Positions 1 to 6,625 of a stretch of 7,699 nucleotides of DNA are shown in pieces. The notes under the pieces are model-generated. The model was not told the DNA's origin and did not search any database. It saw only the letters and a program-made list of their open reading frames with translations. Location: contig JAFOCH010000099.1 of assembly GCA_017381395.1 (NCBI GenBank), forward strand, positions 1-7,699, read 5' to 3'. Each line of letters starts with the position of its first letter. The first letter of the stretch is position 1. The position numbers and the translations under genes were made by a program. The stretch comes from Clostridia bacterium. Its GTDB lineage: Bacteria > Bacillota > Clostridia > Oscillospirales > Acutalibacteraceae.

Positions 1-363
1 CGAAATGGTACCGTTCATCGGGTCAGCTTCTGCCTTGCCAACGATGGTATAGGTTACTTCTTCTTTTAATTCCTTGTCGAGGAGACGAACCTTTGAGCCG
101 AGATTAACCTTTGTGCTGTCGATGTTCGATTCGTCGATAAGGGTATAGTTTTTGAGCATGGATTCGAGTTCGCTGATTCTGGCTTCAACGCGTGCCTGCT
201 CATTTTTAGCTTCATCATATTCGCTGTTTTCCGAAAGGTCACCGAATGAACGAGCAATCTTAATCTTTTCTGCTACTTCTTTACGAGTAACGGTGGTGAG
301 AAGCTCGAGTTCTTTTTCGATTTTTTTGAGACCTTCTGCGGTGAGTGTAATGGTTTTTGACAT
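1..363 (-). CDS. greA: Transcription elongation factor GreA (3' part cut by window edge)
   Basis: GreA binds in the secondary channel of RNA polymerase and stimulates cleavage of backtracked transcripts, rescuing arrested complexes. The 121 visible codons cover the whole N-terminal coiled coil (about residues 8-75) and the beginning of the C-terminal FKBP-like domain. The coiled-coil tip motif GDLSENSEYDEAK (residues 41-53) is clear, and D42 and E45 are the acidic pair that coordinates catalytic magnesium in the family. The family is usually about 157-160 residues, so roughly 35-40 C-terminal residues lie beyond position 1. The ATG at 361-363 gives the canonical N-terminus MSKTITLT; GGAAG and GGAG stretches lie 9-20 nt upstream on the minus strand. 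No key residue is missing. Identification is firm; only the truncation by the window limits it. Confidence 0.97.
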   Translation of the reverse strand, partial: MSKTITLTAEGLKKIEKELELLTTVTRKEVAEKIKIARSFGDLSENSEYDEAKNEQARVEARISELESMLKNYTLIDESNIDSTKVNLGSKVRLLDKELKEEVTYTIVGKAEADPMNGTIS

Positions 364-441
364 GGCGTTTTCGCTTCCGTTTCTCCGCTGTGCCGGCATT
401 AAAAAAGTGTAGCAGCTTGCGCACAGAATATTACCGCAACA

Positions 442-497
442 CATAAAAATTTTTATGCAAATGAGAATTATAATCTCATAATCTTTTAGATTATAAT
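442..497. promoter_or_regulatory. Cluster of overlapping A/T-rich palindromes between greA and the upstream orphan gene
   Basis: The 141-nt spacer 364-504 contains no gene. Seen directly: a perfect 16-nt palindrome (cataaaaa/tttttatg, 442-457); a 6-bp inverted repeat atgaga/tctcat (461-466 and 474-479) with a 7-nt centre; and a perfect 10-bp inverted repeat ATTATAATCT/AGATTATAAT (467-476 and 488-497), inside which ATAATCT-ttt-AGATTAT (478-494) could form a tighter hairpin. None is followed by a T-tract on the side a terminator would need. TATAAT-like hexamers occur but none has a convincing -35 partner for greA at 16-18 nt. The repeats could be operators for a dyad-binding repressor (the ATTATAAT words vaguely resemble Fur/PerR-type sites) or simply a hairpin in a shared transcript. 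Function is inference only. Confidence 0.35.
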
Positions 498-504
498 AAA
501 AAAA

Positions 505-1278
505 TCAACTTATGTCAAGACAAATCCTCTCAACAATGGATTTAATATCCTCCTTTACTCCGTTTCGCTTCATGTAATCACCCTTAATATTCCCGAATCG
601 CTCCACGTTGCACAGTTCAAAAAGTGCCCCTGCAAATTCAATTTTATCGATTTTTTCGGGACAGCCGTTAATCATCGAAAGGCATTCTCCGTCGATGTGA
701 TAGCATTCGTTTCGAGGAGCAAAAACCACCTTGTCGAGTGGCAAAACACCATTTCCCGCGGGGGAGAATATTACACTGCATTTTGACTGAATGTCGATGC
801 CGTTTGTCACTATCGGCGCGACACCAAATAGAGAAAAATACTCGTTTGCGTATTCGTTATATTGCTCAATCTCATTTGTGATTATGTAAACCTCGCTTGA
901 AATATTCATCAGCGGCTCCAAGCAACCGCAAAACCGACAATCCAAATCAACAAATGCTATCGAAATCGACCGCTTGTATTCAGCCGCTTTTGTTAAAATC
1001 GCGAGAATTGTCTTTATCTCGATATGCTGCTTGTACCTTGTCGCGTCAAAGAGAGAAATCAAACCGTTATCTGTAATATTTATGTCAACCTGTTTTATCG
1101 TAGGTCTGCCCTTTATCGCGGTGTATATTTTATCATAATTGAGTCGGTTTCTTTTGGCTCTCGTGGTTATAATTTCATACCCGAAATTGCCACAGTCAAC
1201 CTGCCTTTTTTTCGGTTTTCGAAAGGTAGCACCACCACGTTGCCTTTTTCCCTCCTCGACCAAAAGAACGCAAAACAT
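505..1278 (-). CDS. Uncharacterised protein of 257 aa with an apparent Rossmann-like alpha/beta region
   Basis: I do not recognise a named family. The chosen ATG (1276-1278) gives the start MFCVLLVEEGKRQ and has GAGG 5 nt upstream (1284-1287 on the minus strand). An alternative ATG at 1324-1326 would add 16 residues, but its AAGGAG is only 1 nt from the start, which is too close. Seen in the protein: a short hydrophobic strand at the N-terminus followed by a lysine/arginine-rich stretch (about residues 8-45), then from about residue 103 alternating hydrophobic strands and helices: SIAFVDLD, VYIITN, PIVTN, CSVIFSPAG and KVVFAPR. This spacing looks like a nucleotide-binding-type alpha/beta fold, but there is no clear GxGxxG loop. 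A cysteine cluster CRFCGC follows the first core strand. There is no signal peptide or membrane segment. It is codirectional with greA 141 nt downstream and divergent from rarA. It is a full-length, in-frame gene of ordinary composition; its function is unknown. Confidence 0.8.
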   Translation of the reverse strand: MFCVLLVEEGKRQRGGATFRKPKKRQVDCGNFGYEIITTRAKRNRLNYDKIYTAIKGRPTIKQVDINITDNGLISLFDATRYKQHIEIKTILAILTKAAEYKRSISIAFVDLDCRFCGCLEPLMNISSEVYIITNEIEQYNEYANEYFSLFGVAPIVTNGIDIQSKCSVIFSPAGNGVLPLDKVVFAPRNECYHIDGECLSMINGCPEKIDKIEFAGALFELCNVERFGNIKGDYMKRNGVKEDIKSIVERICLDIS

Positions 1279-1357
1279 ATTTACCTCACACTCCACCATT
1301 CGTATAGCCAAATATATGATTTTCATGCTCCTTTAATTCGGGTGCAATTTAACCGCC

Positions 1358-1386
1358 TTTACAAAATGTGAAAAGTATAGTAAAAT
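1358..1386 (+). promoter_or_regulatory. Sigma-A-type promoter of the rarA operon
   Basis: The -35 element TTTACA (1358-1363) and -10 element TAAAAT (1381-1386) each differ by one base from consensus and are separated by exactly 17 nt. Transcription would start near 1393 and leave a leader of roughly 27 nt that ends in a strong GGAGGTGGAG Shine-Dalgarno (1408-1417). The promoter lies in the divergent gap to the minus-strand orphan gene. A weaker minus-strand -10 (TATACT, complement of 1374-1379) overlaps it, so the two directions could compete, but that second promoter lacks a good -35. Confidence 0.75.
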
Positions 1387-1419
1387 ATATAAGATTAGTA
1401 TAAAAATGGAGGTGGAGCT

Positions 1420-2691
1420 ATGTCGTCACCGCTTGCCGACCGCATACGTCCGTCGTCAATCGACGAGGTTGTAGGACAGCATCATCTGGTCGATAACGGA
1501 AAGGCGCTTCGTCGAATTATCGAAAGTGGAAATGTGCCTAATTTAATTTTTTACGGGCCCTCCGGCGTGGGAAAAACGACCCTTGCCCGAATTATAGCCA
1601 ATAAAACCAACCGAAAGCTGCACATTCTCAATTGCACAACCGCATCGACAAAGGATATTCGCGACATAATCGGCGAAATTGGTACCTTTTCAGCCCTCGA
1701 CGGAATACTCCTTTATCTCGACGAAATTCAGTATTTTAACAAACGTCAGCAACAAAGTTTGCTCGAACATATCGAAAACGGAAATATCATTCTCATCGCA
1801 TCCACTACCGAAAATCCGTATTTTTACATATACAATGCGATTTTGTCCCGTTCCACCGTTTTCGAGTTCAAGCCGGTTGACGTAAAGGATATTGAACTTG
1901 CCGTCAGACGAGCTGTCGAATTTTTAAGAAACGAGAGCGGCAAAAATATAGCAATCGAGGACGAAGCGGTTAGCGTGATTGCTTCGGGTTGCGGCGGCGA
2001 TGTGAGAAAATCACTTAATGCCGTTGAACTGTGTTCGCTATGCGTTGCAAATGACGAAAACCCGATAATCACGGCCGAAATAGCCACGCAGCTTTCTCAA
2101 AAAAGTGCTATGCGATACGACCGTGACGGAGATGCTCATTACGATATTTTCTCTGCGTTTCAGAAGTCGATGCGCGGCTCCGACCCTGATGCAGCTCTGC
2201 ATTATCTTGCTCGTCTGCTTGAAGCGGGCGACCTTGCAGGTGCCTGCCGCCGCTTAATCGTATGCGCCGCCGAGGACGTCGGACTTGCTTATCCGCAAAT
2301 TATCCCGATTGTAAAGGCGTGTGTCGATTCGGCATTTCAGGTCGGATTGCCCGAGGCGAGAATACCGCTTGCGAATGCGGTAATCCTCGTTTCCACTGCG
2401 CCCAAGTCGAACAGTGCTATTTGCGCGATTGATGCCGCACTAGCCGACATTCGCGCGGGCAAAACGGGTCCGATTCCCGACAATTTACGCGACGGTCATT
2501 ATGGTGGAGCTCAGAAGCTCGGTCACGCAAAGGGTTACGTTTATCCTCATTCCTACCCAAATCATTATTATAAACAGCAGTATTTGCCGAATGAAATCAA
2601 AAATGCGGCATACTATACTTATGGAGATAATAAAAATGAACAAGCGTTTAAAGCATACTGGTACGCTGTGAAAAAGAAGGGCGAGGACTAA
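1420..2691 (+). CDS. rarA: Replication-associated recombination protein A (RarA/MgsA-type AAA+ ATPase)
   Basis: RarA is a clamp-loader-like AAA+ ATPase that acts at stalled replication forks in the cytoplasm. The 423-residue length fits the family (about 420-447). The N-terminal AAA+ core shows Walker A GPSGVGKT (46-53), Walker B LLYLDEI (97-103), sensor 1 ASTTENP (127-133), the ILSR arginine finger (R144) and sensor 2 GGDVRKS (about R196). The C-terminal half contains the helical tetramerisation region typical of MgsA/RarA, including AAEDVGLAYP, the LANAVILVS helix and the tail GYVYPHSYPNHY. The Walker B is followed by QYFNKRQQQ rather than the better-known HRFNK form, which I associate with a clostridial branch. 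The start is fixed by GGAGG 7 nt upstream. It leads a three-gene operon, with the next ATG 4 nt after its stop codon. RuvB and the DnaX clamp loader are related but lack this C-terminal region. Confidence 0.96.
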   Translation: MSSPLADRIRPSSIDEVVGQHHLVDNGKALRRIIESGNVPNLIFYGPSGVGKTTLARIIANKTNRKLHILNCTTASTKDIRDIIGEIGTFSALDGILLYLDEIQYFNKRQQQSLLEHIENGNIILIASTTENPYFYIYNAILSRSTVFEFKPVDVKDIELAVRRAVEFLRNESGKNIAIEDEAVSVIASGCGGDVRKSLNAVELCSLCVANDENPIITAEIATQLSQKSAMRYDRDGDAHYDIFSAFQKSMRGSDPDAALHYLARLLEAGDLAGACRRLIVCAAEDVGLAYPQIIPIVKACVDSAFQVGLPEARIPLANAVILVSTAPKSNSAICAIDAALADIRAGKTGPIPDNLRDGHYGGAQKLGHAKGYVYPHSYPNHYYKQQYLPNEIKNAAYYTYGDNKNEQAFKAYWYAVKKKGED

Positions 2692-2695
2692 ACTA

Positions 2696-3130
2696 ATGAA
2701 TATCGCGGTATCAAGGCAACTGATTTCGTTATATCGATTTTGGCTTTGTGCAGTGTTGTCGTTTGATGCCTTTATCTGTGGTATTCTTTCTGTATATTCC
2801 TTTTACATTTGTTTAGCAATAATGGCGGTATCGACTCTGTCTGCCGCCTTTATTGCCTTTTTTTATATTCCGCGATATTTTCGCTCATATCTTGTCGAAA
2901 TAACCGAAACTGCGCTTATCGTCAAACGTGGTGTTTTTATTAGTCGAAAGTATATTTTGCCCTGTCCGCGAATGATTTATTTCGACCGCACTCAGAATGT
3001 TGTCGACCGTATATTTGGACTTTATTCGGTCAGGGTCCACGCCGCCAGAGCTAAGCTAACCATACCCGGACTTTCTCGTAACGAGGCACTTAAATTAACC
3101 ATGCTTTTGTCGGGAGAGAGTGAAAAATGA
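2696..3130 (+). CDS. Small membrane protein with one bacterial PH domain (YdbS-like)
   Basis: The 144-residue protein begins with two hydrophobic segments (about 13-32 and 34-58) forming a probable transmembrane hairpin. A cytosolic bacterial PH (bPH_2) domain follows at about 64-137, recognisable from the pattern ITETALIVKRGVF, then an ILP strand, a glutamine-containing stretch (RTQNVVDRIFGLYSV) and a closing hydrophobic helix. This is the layout of the YdbS family, whose partner YdbT carries several such domains. The start ATG has GAGGA 9 nt upstream, inside the end of rarA. The stop overlaps the start of the next gene as ATGA, indicating translational coupling and probably a physical complex. 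Bacillus YdbS/YdbT have been linked to resistance to certain bacteriocins; whether that applies here is inference. Family assignment is good, biochemical role open. Confidence 0.85.
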   Translation: MNIAVSRQLISLYRFWLCAVLSFDAFICGILSVYSFYICLAIMAVSTLSAAFIAFFYIPRYFRSYLVEITETALIVKRGVFISRKYILPCPRMIYFDRTQNVVDRIFGLYSVRVHAARAKLTIPGLSRNEALKLTMLLSGESEK

Positions 3131-4554
3131 ACGAGGAAAATAGAATCAAAACCCACCCTTTAATGATATTCAAGTTTACCCGCCGCTATATTTTCATTTT
3201 GCTTTTGCCACTTGTAAGGAGTTTGTTTAATTACGGAACAACGGGTGTACTGTCCAAGCTTGTCGTAACCGAACTAATTTTATCCGCGCTTATAATAATC
3301 GTTTCGGTGTTTAGATGGATCTGCTTTACGCTTACTTTACATGCCGATTGTATGGTGGTCGATTTCGGACTTTTTGTCCGTCGTCATGCCGTCATTCCGC
3401 TTTCAAAGGTGTCGGTGCTGTCGATTATCAAGGGACCGGTGTTGTTTCTTTTCGGTGCCGTTTCGGCTCGGCTTGATACCGATTCGGGCAGGGGAGAAAA
3501 GGCAGATTTTGAAATCTATCTCAGCTTTAAAAATGCCCAGCGGCTATTATCTGTCGCAGGGGATGAAAAGAGGGGCGAGGTGCGTTATAGGTCACGGATT
3601 GGAATGGCGGCGATAATGGCGATTGCCAATGCATCAGCACTAACCGGACTTATTATTTTAGCCCCTGCGATAAAGCGGCTGGGCGAAATTCTCGGCCGTC
3701 AGATAAATAATGATTTACGCGATACACTTAGTTTGGCATCCGCTTTACTGGGTCGAATTGTACCACCTGCCGCGACCATAATTGCGATGATATTCGTCAG
3801 CGGCTTTGCTGTTTCGTTCATCCTCTCGTTTATCAAATACACCCCGTTCAAGCTGTACGATTCGCGACGAAAAATCACCATAAAGCACGGTTTCATCTCC
3901 CAACACACTACTGAAATTGCGAGAGAGTGTATCAACGCCGTGATAATAATTGTGCCGCCGATAATGCGACTTTTGCGCTTTTGCTGGGTTGGTGTTTCGT
4001 CGGCGGGCTACGGCAAAAAAAGGGGAGAGAGCGAGGTTGTTTTACCCGCGGTAAAATTGAGGGAAGCGAACGATTTTCAGCTTCGCATTTTCGACATCGC
4101 GGTAAAGGAAAAATATGACCTTTCCTGCCCAAAGCGTACTATGAAACGGGCGGTGATTTTACCTCTTGCGATGCTTATTTTGAGTGTGCTTCTAGAAGTT
4201 TATTTGATGAATATATTCCGCGTTTTCAGTGGAATGATTGTGCTTATTATGAGCTTTATTCAGCTTGTGACCCTCTATTTTTTGTCGGTGAGGGTGGATT
4301 ATCAAAGGAATGACGGCGTCAGCTTTTTCGACGGGGTTGTAATGGATTCCTACCGCCGCCTGACCCTTAAAAAGCTGCGTGTAAAAAGAGATAAAGCGTG
4401 TATGATAAAGATTTCGCAGGGCCCTTTTGAGCGAAAATATGACGTTGTTAGAATGGCGGTAACCGTCCGTTCACAGCGTCCGCTTACCCTCAAGGCCGTG
4501 AATTTGGATAAAAAAGAAGCGGAGAAGGCGGTTAAGAGATATTTTAAATCGTAA
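3127..4554 (+). CDS. Multipass membrane protein with three probable bacterial PH repeats (YdbT-like)
   Basis: This 475-residue protein has about six hydrophobic segments (roughly 20-36, 46-66, 158-181, 211-235, 341-361 and 366-388), arranged as three pairs. Each pair is followed by a beta-rich cytosolic block of PH type: about 67-140 (DFGLFVRRHAVIPLSKV), 237-310 (ITIKHGFISQHTTEIARE) and 390-470 (LTLKKLRVKRDKACMIKISQ). Each block keeps the repeated sense of a short G- or L-terminated strand, a basic turn and a hydrophobic strand leading into a helix. This triple arrangement matches YdbT, the larger partner of the preceding YdbS-like protein, to which it is coupled by a 4-nt ATGA overlap. The second block is the most diverged. 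No catalytic motif is visible, so a structural or envelope-associated role is likely. No terminator separates it from the metG promoter downstream. Confidence 0.83.
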   Translation: MNEENRIKTHPLMIFKFTRRYIFILLLPLVRSLFNYGTTGVLSKLVVTELILSALIIIVSVFRWICFTLTLHADCMVVDFGLFVRRHAVIPLSKVSVLSIIKGPVLFLFGAVSARLDTDSGRGEKADFEIYLSFKNAQRLLSVAGDEKRGEVRYRSRIGMAAIMAIANASALTGLIILAPAIKRLGEILGRQINNDLRDTLSLASALLGRIVPPAATIIAMIFVSGFAVSFILSFIKYTPFKLYDSRRKITIKHGFISQHTTEIARECINAVIIIVPPIMRLLRFCWVGVSSAGYGKKRGESEVVLPAVKLREANDFQLRIFDIAVKEKYDLSCPKRTMKRAVILPLAMLILSVLLEVYLMNIFRVFSGMIVLIMSFIQLVTLYFLSVRVDYQRNDGVSFFDGVVMDSYRRLTLKKLRVKRDKACMIKISQGPFERKYDVVRMAVTVRSQRPLTLKAVNLDKKEAEKAVKRYFKS

Positions 4555-4559
4555 AAACC

Positions 4560-4587
4560 TTGAAATTTTGACCATTAATGATATAAT
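4560..4587 (+). promoter_or_regulatory. Sigma-A-type promoter of metG
   Basis: The -35 element TTGAAA (4560-4565) and a consensus -10 TATAAT (4582-4587) are 16 nt apart. Transcription would begin near 4594, leaving only about 30 nt before the metG ATG. That leaves no room for a T-box or S-box (SAM) leader, so methionine-responsive riboswitch control from this promoter is unlikely. The promoter lies immediately after the upstream membrane-protein gene, with no hairpin between them, so read-through from the rarA operon is also possible. Confidence 0.75.
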
Positions 4588-4612
4588 AGATTTTATATTA
4601 AGTAATTTAGTC

Positions 4613-4617
4613 GGAGG
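4613..4617 (+). promoter_or_regulatory. Shine-Dalgarno site that fixes the metG start
   Basis: GGAGG lies 7 nt before the ATG at 4625. The reading frame is open back to an ATG at 4568, but that codon sits between the -35 and -10 of the promoter, has no ribosome binding site, and would add 19 residues not found at the N-terminus of the family. The start at 4625 is therefore preferred. Confidence 0.9.
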
Positions 4618-4624
4618 AATATCA

Positions 4625-6559
4625 ATGGGTGAAAAATTCTATATAACTACCGCAATAGCATATACGTCGCGAAAGCCGCATATCGGCAACTCGTACGAAA
4701 TCGTAATGACCGACGCCATCGCAAGATATAAGCGTATGCAGGGATATGACGTATATTTTATGACGGGTACCGACGAACACGGACAGAAAATTGAGGAATA
4801 TGCCAATGCGGCAGGCGTAACACCAAAGGAATACGTTGACAAGGTAGCGGGCGAAATTCGCGAAATTTGCGATTTGCTCAATACTACCTATGATAAATTT
4901 ATCAGAACTACCGATTCCAACCACGAAAAGACGGTACAGAAAATATTTAAAAAGCTCTATGAGCAGGGTGATATTTATAAGTCGGAGTACGAAGGACTTT
5001 ATTGCACACCGTGTGAATCCTTCTGGACACCGAGCCAGCTTGTTGACGGAAAGTGCCCCGATTGCGGACGTGACGTTCACGCCGAAAAGGAGGAGGCATA
5101 CTTCCTTCGCCTCTCGAAGTATCAGACTCAGCTCGAAAAGTTTATCGAGGAAAACGAGCATTTTATCTATCCCGAAGCTAGAAAAAAGGAAATGCTCAAT
5201 AATTTCATAAAGCCGGGATTACAGGATCTTTGCGTTTCGCGTAATTCGTTCAAGTGGGGAATTCCTGTTGATTTCGACCCCGAGCACGTTGTATACGTGT
5301 GGATTGACGCCCTTTCAAACTATATCACGGGTATCGGCTACGATCCCGACGGCTCGTCCGAAATGTATAAAAAATATTGGCCTGCCGATGTTCACATTAT
5401 CGGAAAGGATATCGTCCGTTTCCATACGATTTATTGGCCGATTATGCTTATGGCTCTCGGTGAACCGCTGCCGAAACAGGTTTACGGTCATCCGTGGCTC
5501 CTTTTTGGCGAGGATAAGATGTCAAAGTCGCGCGGAAACGTAATCTATGCCGACGAGCTTTGTGCCCGTTTTGGCGTTGACGCGGTCAGATACTATCTCC
5601 TTTCCGAGATGCCCCATGCTGCCGACGGTGCCATTACCTACGAAACCATTATCGAGCGATTCAATTCCGACCTTGCTAATACCCTTGGCAATCTCGTTAA
5701 CCGCACAATCGCAATGCAGAATAAGTATTTTGACGGCGTAATTCAGTCCGCCGACGTGACTGAAGAGGTTGACGACGAACTCAAAAATGCTGTTAAAAAG
5801 GCCGTTTCCGATGTCGAAAAGTACATTTCAGAATATCGAATGGCCGATGCTGTCGAGGCGGTAATGAATCTCGCCCGTCGCTCGAACAAATACATCGATG
5901 AAACTGCTCCTTGGGCACTCGCAAAGGATGAGGAAAAGAAGGCTCGACTCGGTACTGTACTTTATAATTTATTAGAGAGTATCCGCGTAATTGCCGTGCT
6001 TCTTTCTCCCTTTATGCCCTCAACCGCTGACGAAATTCTCGCTCAAATGAACTGTGACGAACGCAGCTATGAATCGGTTGGTAATTTCGGTGGAATCAAG
6101 GTGGGAACAAAGGTTGGCGAAGCAAAGCCCCTCTTCTCACGCATCGATGCCGAAAAGATGCTCGAGGAAATCCACGCCGAAATCGAAGCAAAGAAGGCCG
6201 CCGCAGCAAAGGCGGAGGAAAACCTTATTACCTTGCCTGAAATCAGCATCGATGATTTTGCAAAGGTTGAGCTTCGCGCGGCAAAGATAACCGCCTGCGA
6301 GCCGATTAAAAAGGCGAAAAAATTGCTCAAACTGACCCTTAATGACGGCACAGGTAAACCGAGAACGGTTGCCTCGGGAATAGCTAACTACTACACTCCC
6401 GACGACCTGATTGGAAAGACTGTCATCGTTGTAGCCAATCTTAAACCCGCTGTGCTCTGCGGAGTCGAGAGTCAGGGAATGATTCTCGCCGCTGATACCG
6501 CCGACGGAGTAAAGGTTGTATTCCTCGACGGAGTAGAGCCCGGCTCAAAAATCAGATAA
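4625..6559 (+). CDS. metG: Methionyl-tRNA synthetase
   Basis: Class I aminoacyl-tRNA synthetase that charges tRNA-Met with methionine in the cytoplasm. With the start at 4625 the protein is 644 residues, normal for the long form. The Rossmann catalytic core opens with YITTAIAY and the HIGH-type signature HIGN (19-22). The inserted connective domain has a four-cysteine zinc knuckle, CTPC (C127, C130) and CPDC (C144, C147). The second signature KMSKS is at 298-302. An all-helical anticodon-binding domain covers about 350-510, followed by a charged, alanine/lysine/glutamate-rich linker (about 515-535). The C-terminus (about 540-644) is an EMAP/Trbp111-type OB-fold tRNA-binding domain, from FAKVELRAAKI to SQGMILAA. 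It has its own promoter and is followed by tatD, the same order as metS-yabD in Bacillus subtilis. No anomalies seen. Confidence 0.98.
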   Translation: MGEKFYITTAIAYTSRKPHIGNSYEIVMTDAIARYKRMQGYDVYFMTGTDEHGQKIEEYANAAGVTPKEYVDKVAGEIREICDLLNTTYDKFIRTTDSNHEKTVQKIFKKLYEQGDIYKSEYEGLYCTPCESFWTPSQLVDGKCPDCGRDVHAEKEEAYFLRLSKYQTQLEKFIEENEHFIYPEARKKEMLNNFIKPGLQDLCVSRNSFKWGIPVDFDPEHVVYVWIDALSNYITGIGYDPDGSSEMYKKYWPADVHIIGKDIVRFHTIYWPIMLMALGEPLPKQVYGHPWLLFGEDKMSKSRGNVIYADELCARFGVDAVRYYLLSEMPHAADGAITYETIIERFNSDLANTLGNLVNRTIAMQNKYFDGVIQSADVTEEVDDELKNAVKKAVSDVEKYISEYRMADAVEAVMNLARRSNKYIDETAPWALAKDEEKKARLGTVLYNLLESIRVIAVLLSPFMPSTADEILAQMNCDERSYESVGNFGGIKVGTKVGEAKPLFSRIDAEKMLEEIHAEIEAKKAAAAKAEENLITLPEISIDDFAKVELRAAKITACEPIKKAKKLLKLTLNDGTGKPRTVASGIANYYTPDDLIGKTVIVVANLKPAVLCGVESQGMILAADTADGVKVVFLDGVEPGSKIR

Positions 6560-6572
6560 AAAATAAAATAAG

Positions 6573-6599
6573 CGGCACTGTGTAATATGCACAGTGCCG
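6573..6599 (+). terminator. Perfect hairpin between metG and tatD, lacking a U-tract
   Basis: The arms CGGCACTGTG (6573-6582) and CACAGTGCCG (6590-6599) are perfectly complementary, forming a 10-bp G/C-rich stem with a 7-nt loop. In the metG transcript it is followed by UAUAUGUAUAG rather than a run of U, so it is at best a weak or partial terminator. It could also protect the metG 3' end or mark a processing site. On the minus strand the hairpin would be followed by a T-rich run, but no minus-strand gene ends here. Confidence 0.5.
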
Positions 6600-6625
6600 T
6601 ATATGTATAGTGATGAGGAAAAATA

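Noticed and set aside
478..494. Hairpin ATAATCT/AGATTAT as a terminator for the orphan gene
   Set aside because: The T-run lies before the hairpin on the minus strand and no T-tract follows it, so it does not meet the Rho-independent pattern. Kept only as a possible regulatory dyad.
1024..1371. Plus-strand open frame of 115 codons opposite the orphan gene
   Set aside because: It has no ribosome binding site and its translation has no sensible domain. It runs antisense to a better-supported gene and into the rarA promoter.
4568..4624. Nineteen-residue N-terminal extension of MetG
   Set aside because: The upstream ATG falls within the promoter, has no Shine-Dalgarno, and the family N-terminus begins at the 4625 start, which has GGAGG 7 nt before it.
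4594..4624. Possible T-box or SAM riboswitch leader for metG
   Set aside because: The leader from the best promoter is only about 30 nt, too short for either element, and no specifier or antiterminator structure is visible.
4622..5161. Open frame of 179 codons on the minus strand inside metG
   Set aside because: It lies wholly antisense to a perfectly conserved metG, has no ribosome binding site or recognisable domain, and is explained by codon bias of the real gene.
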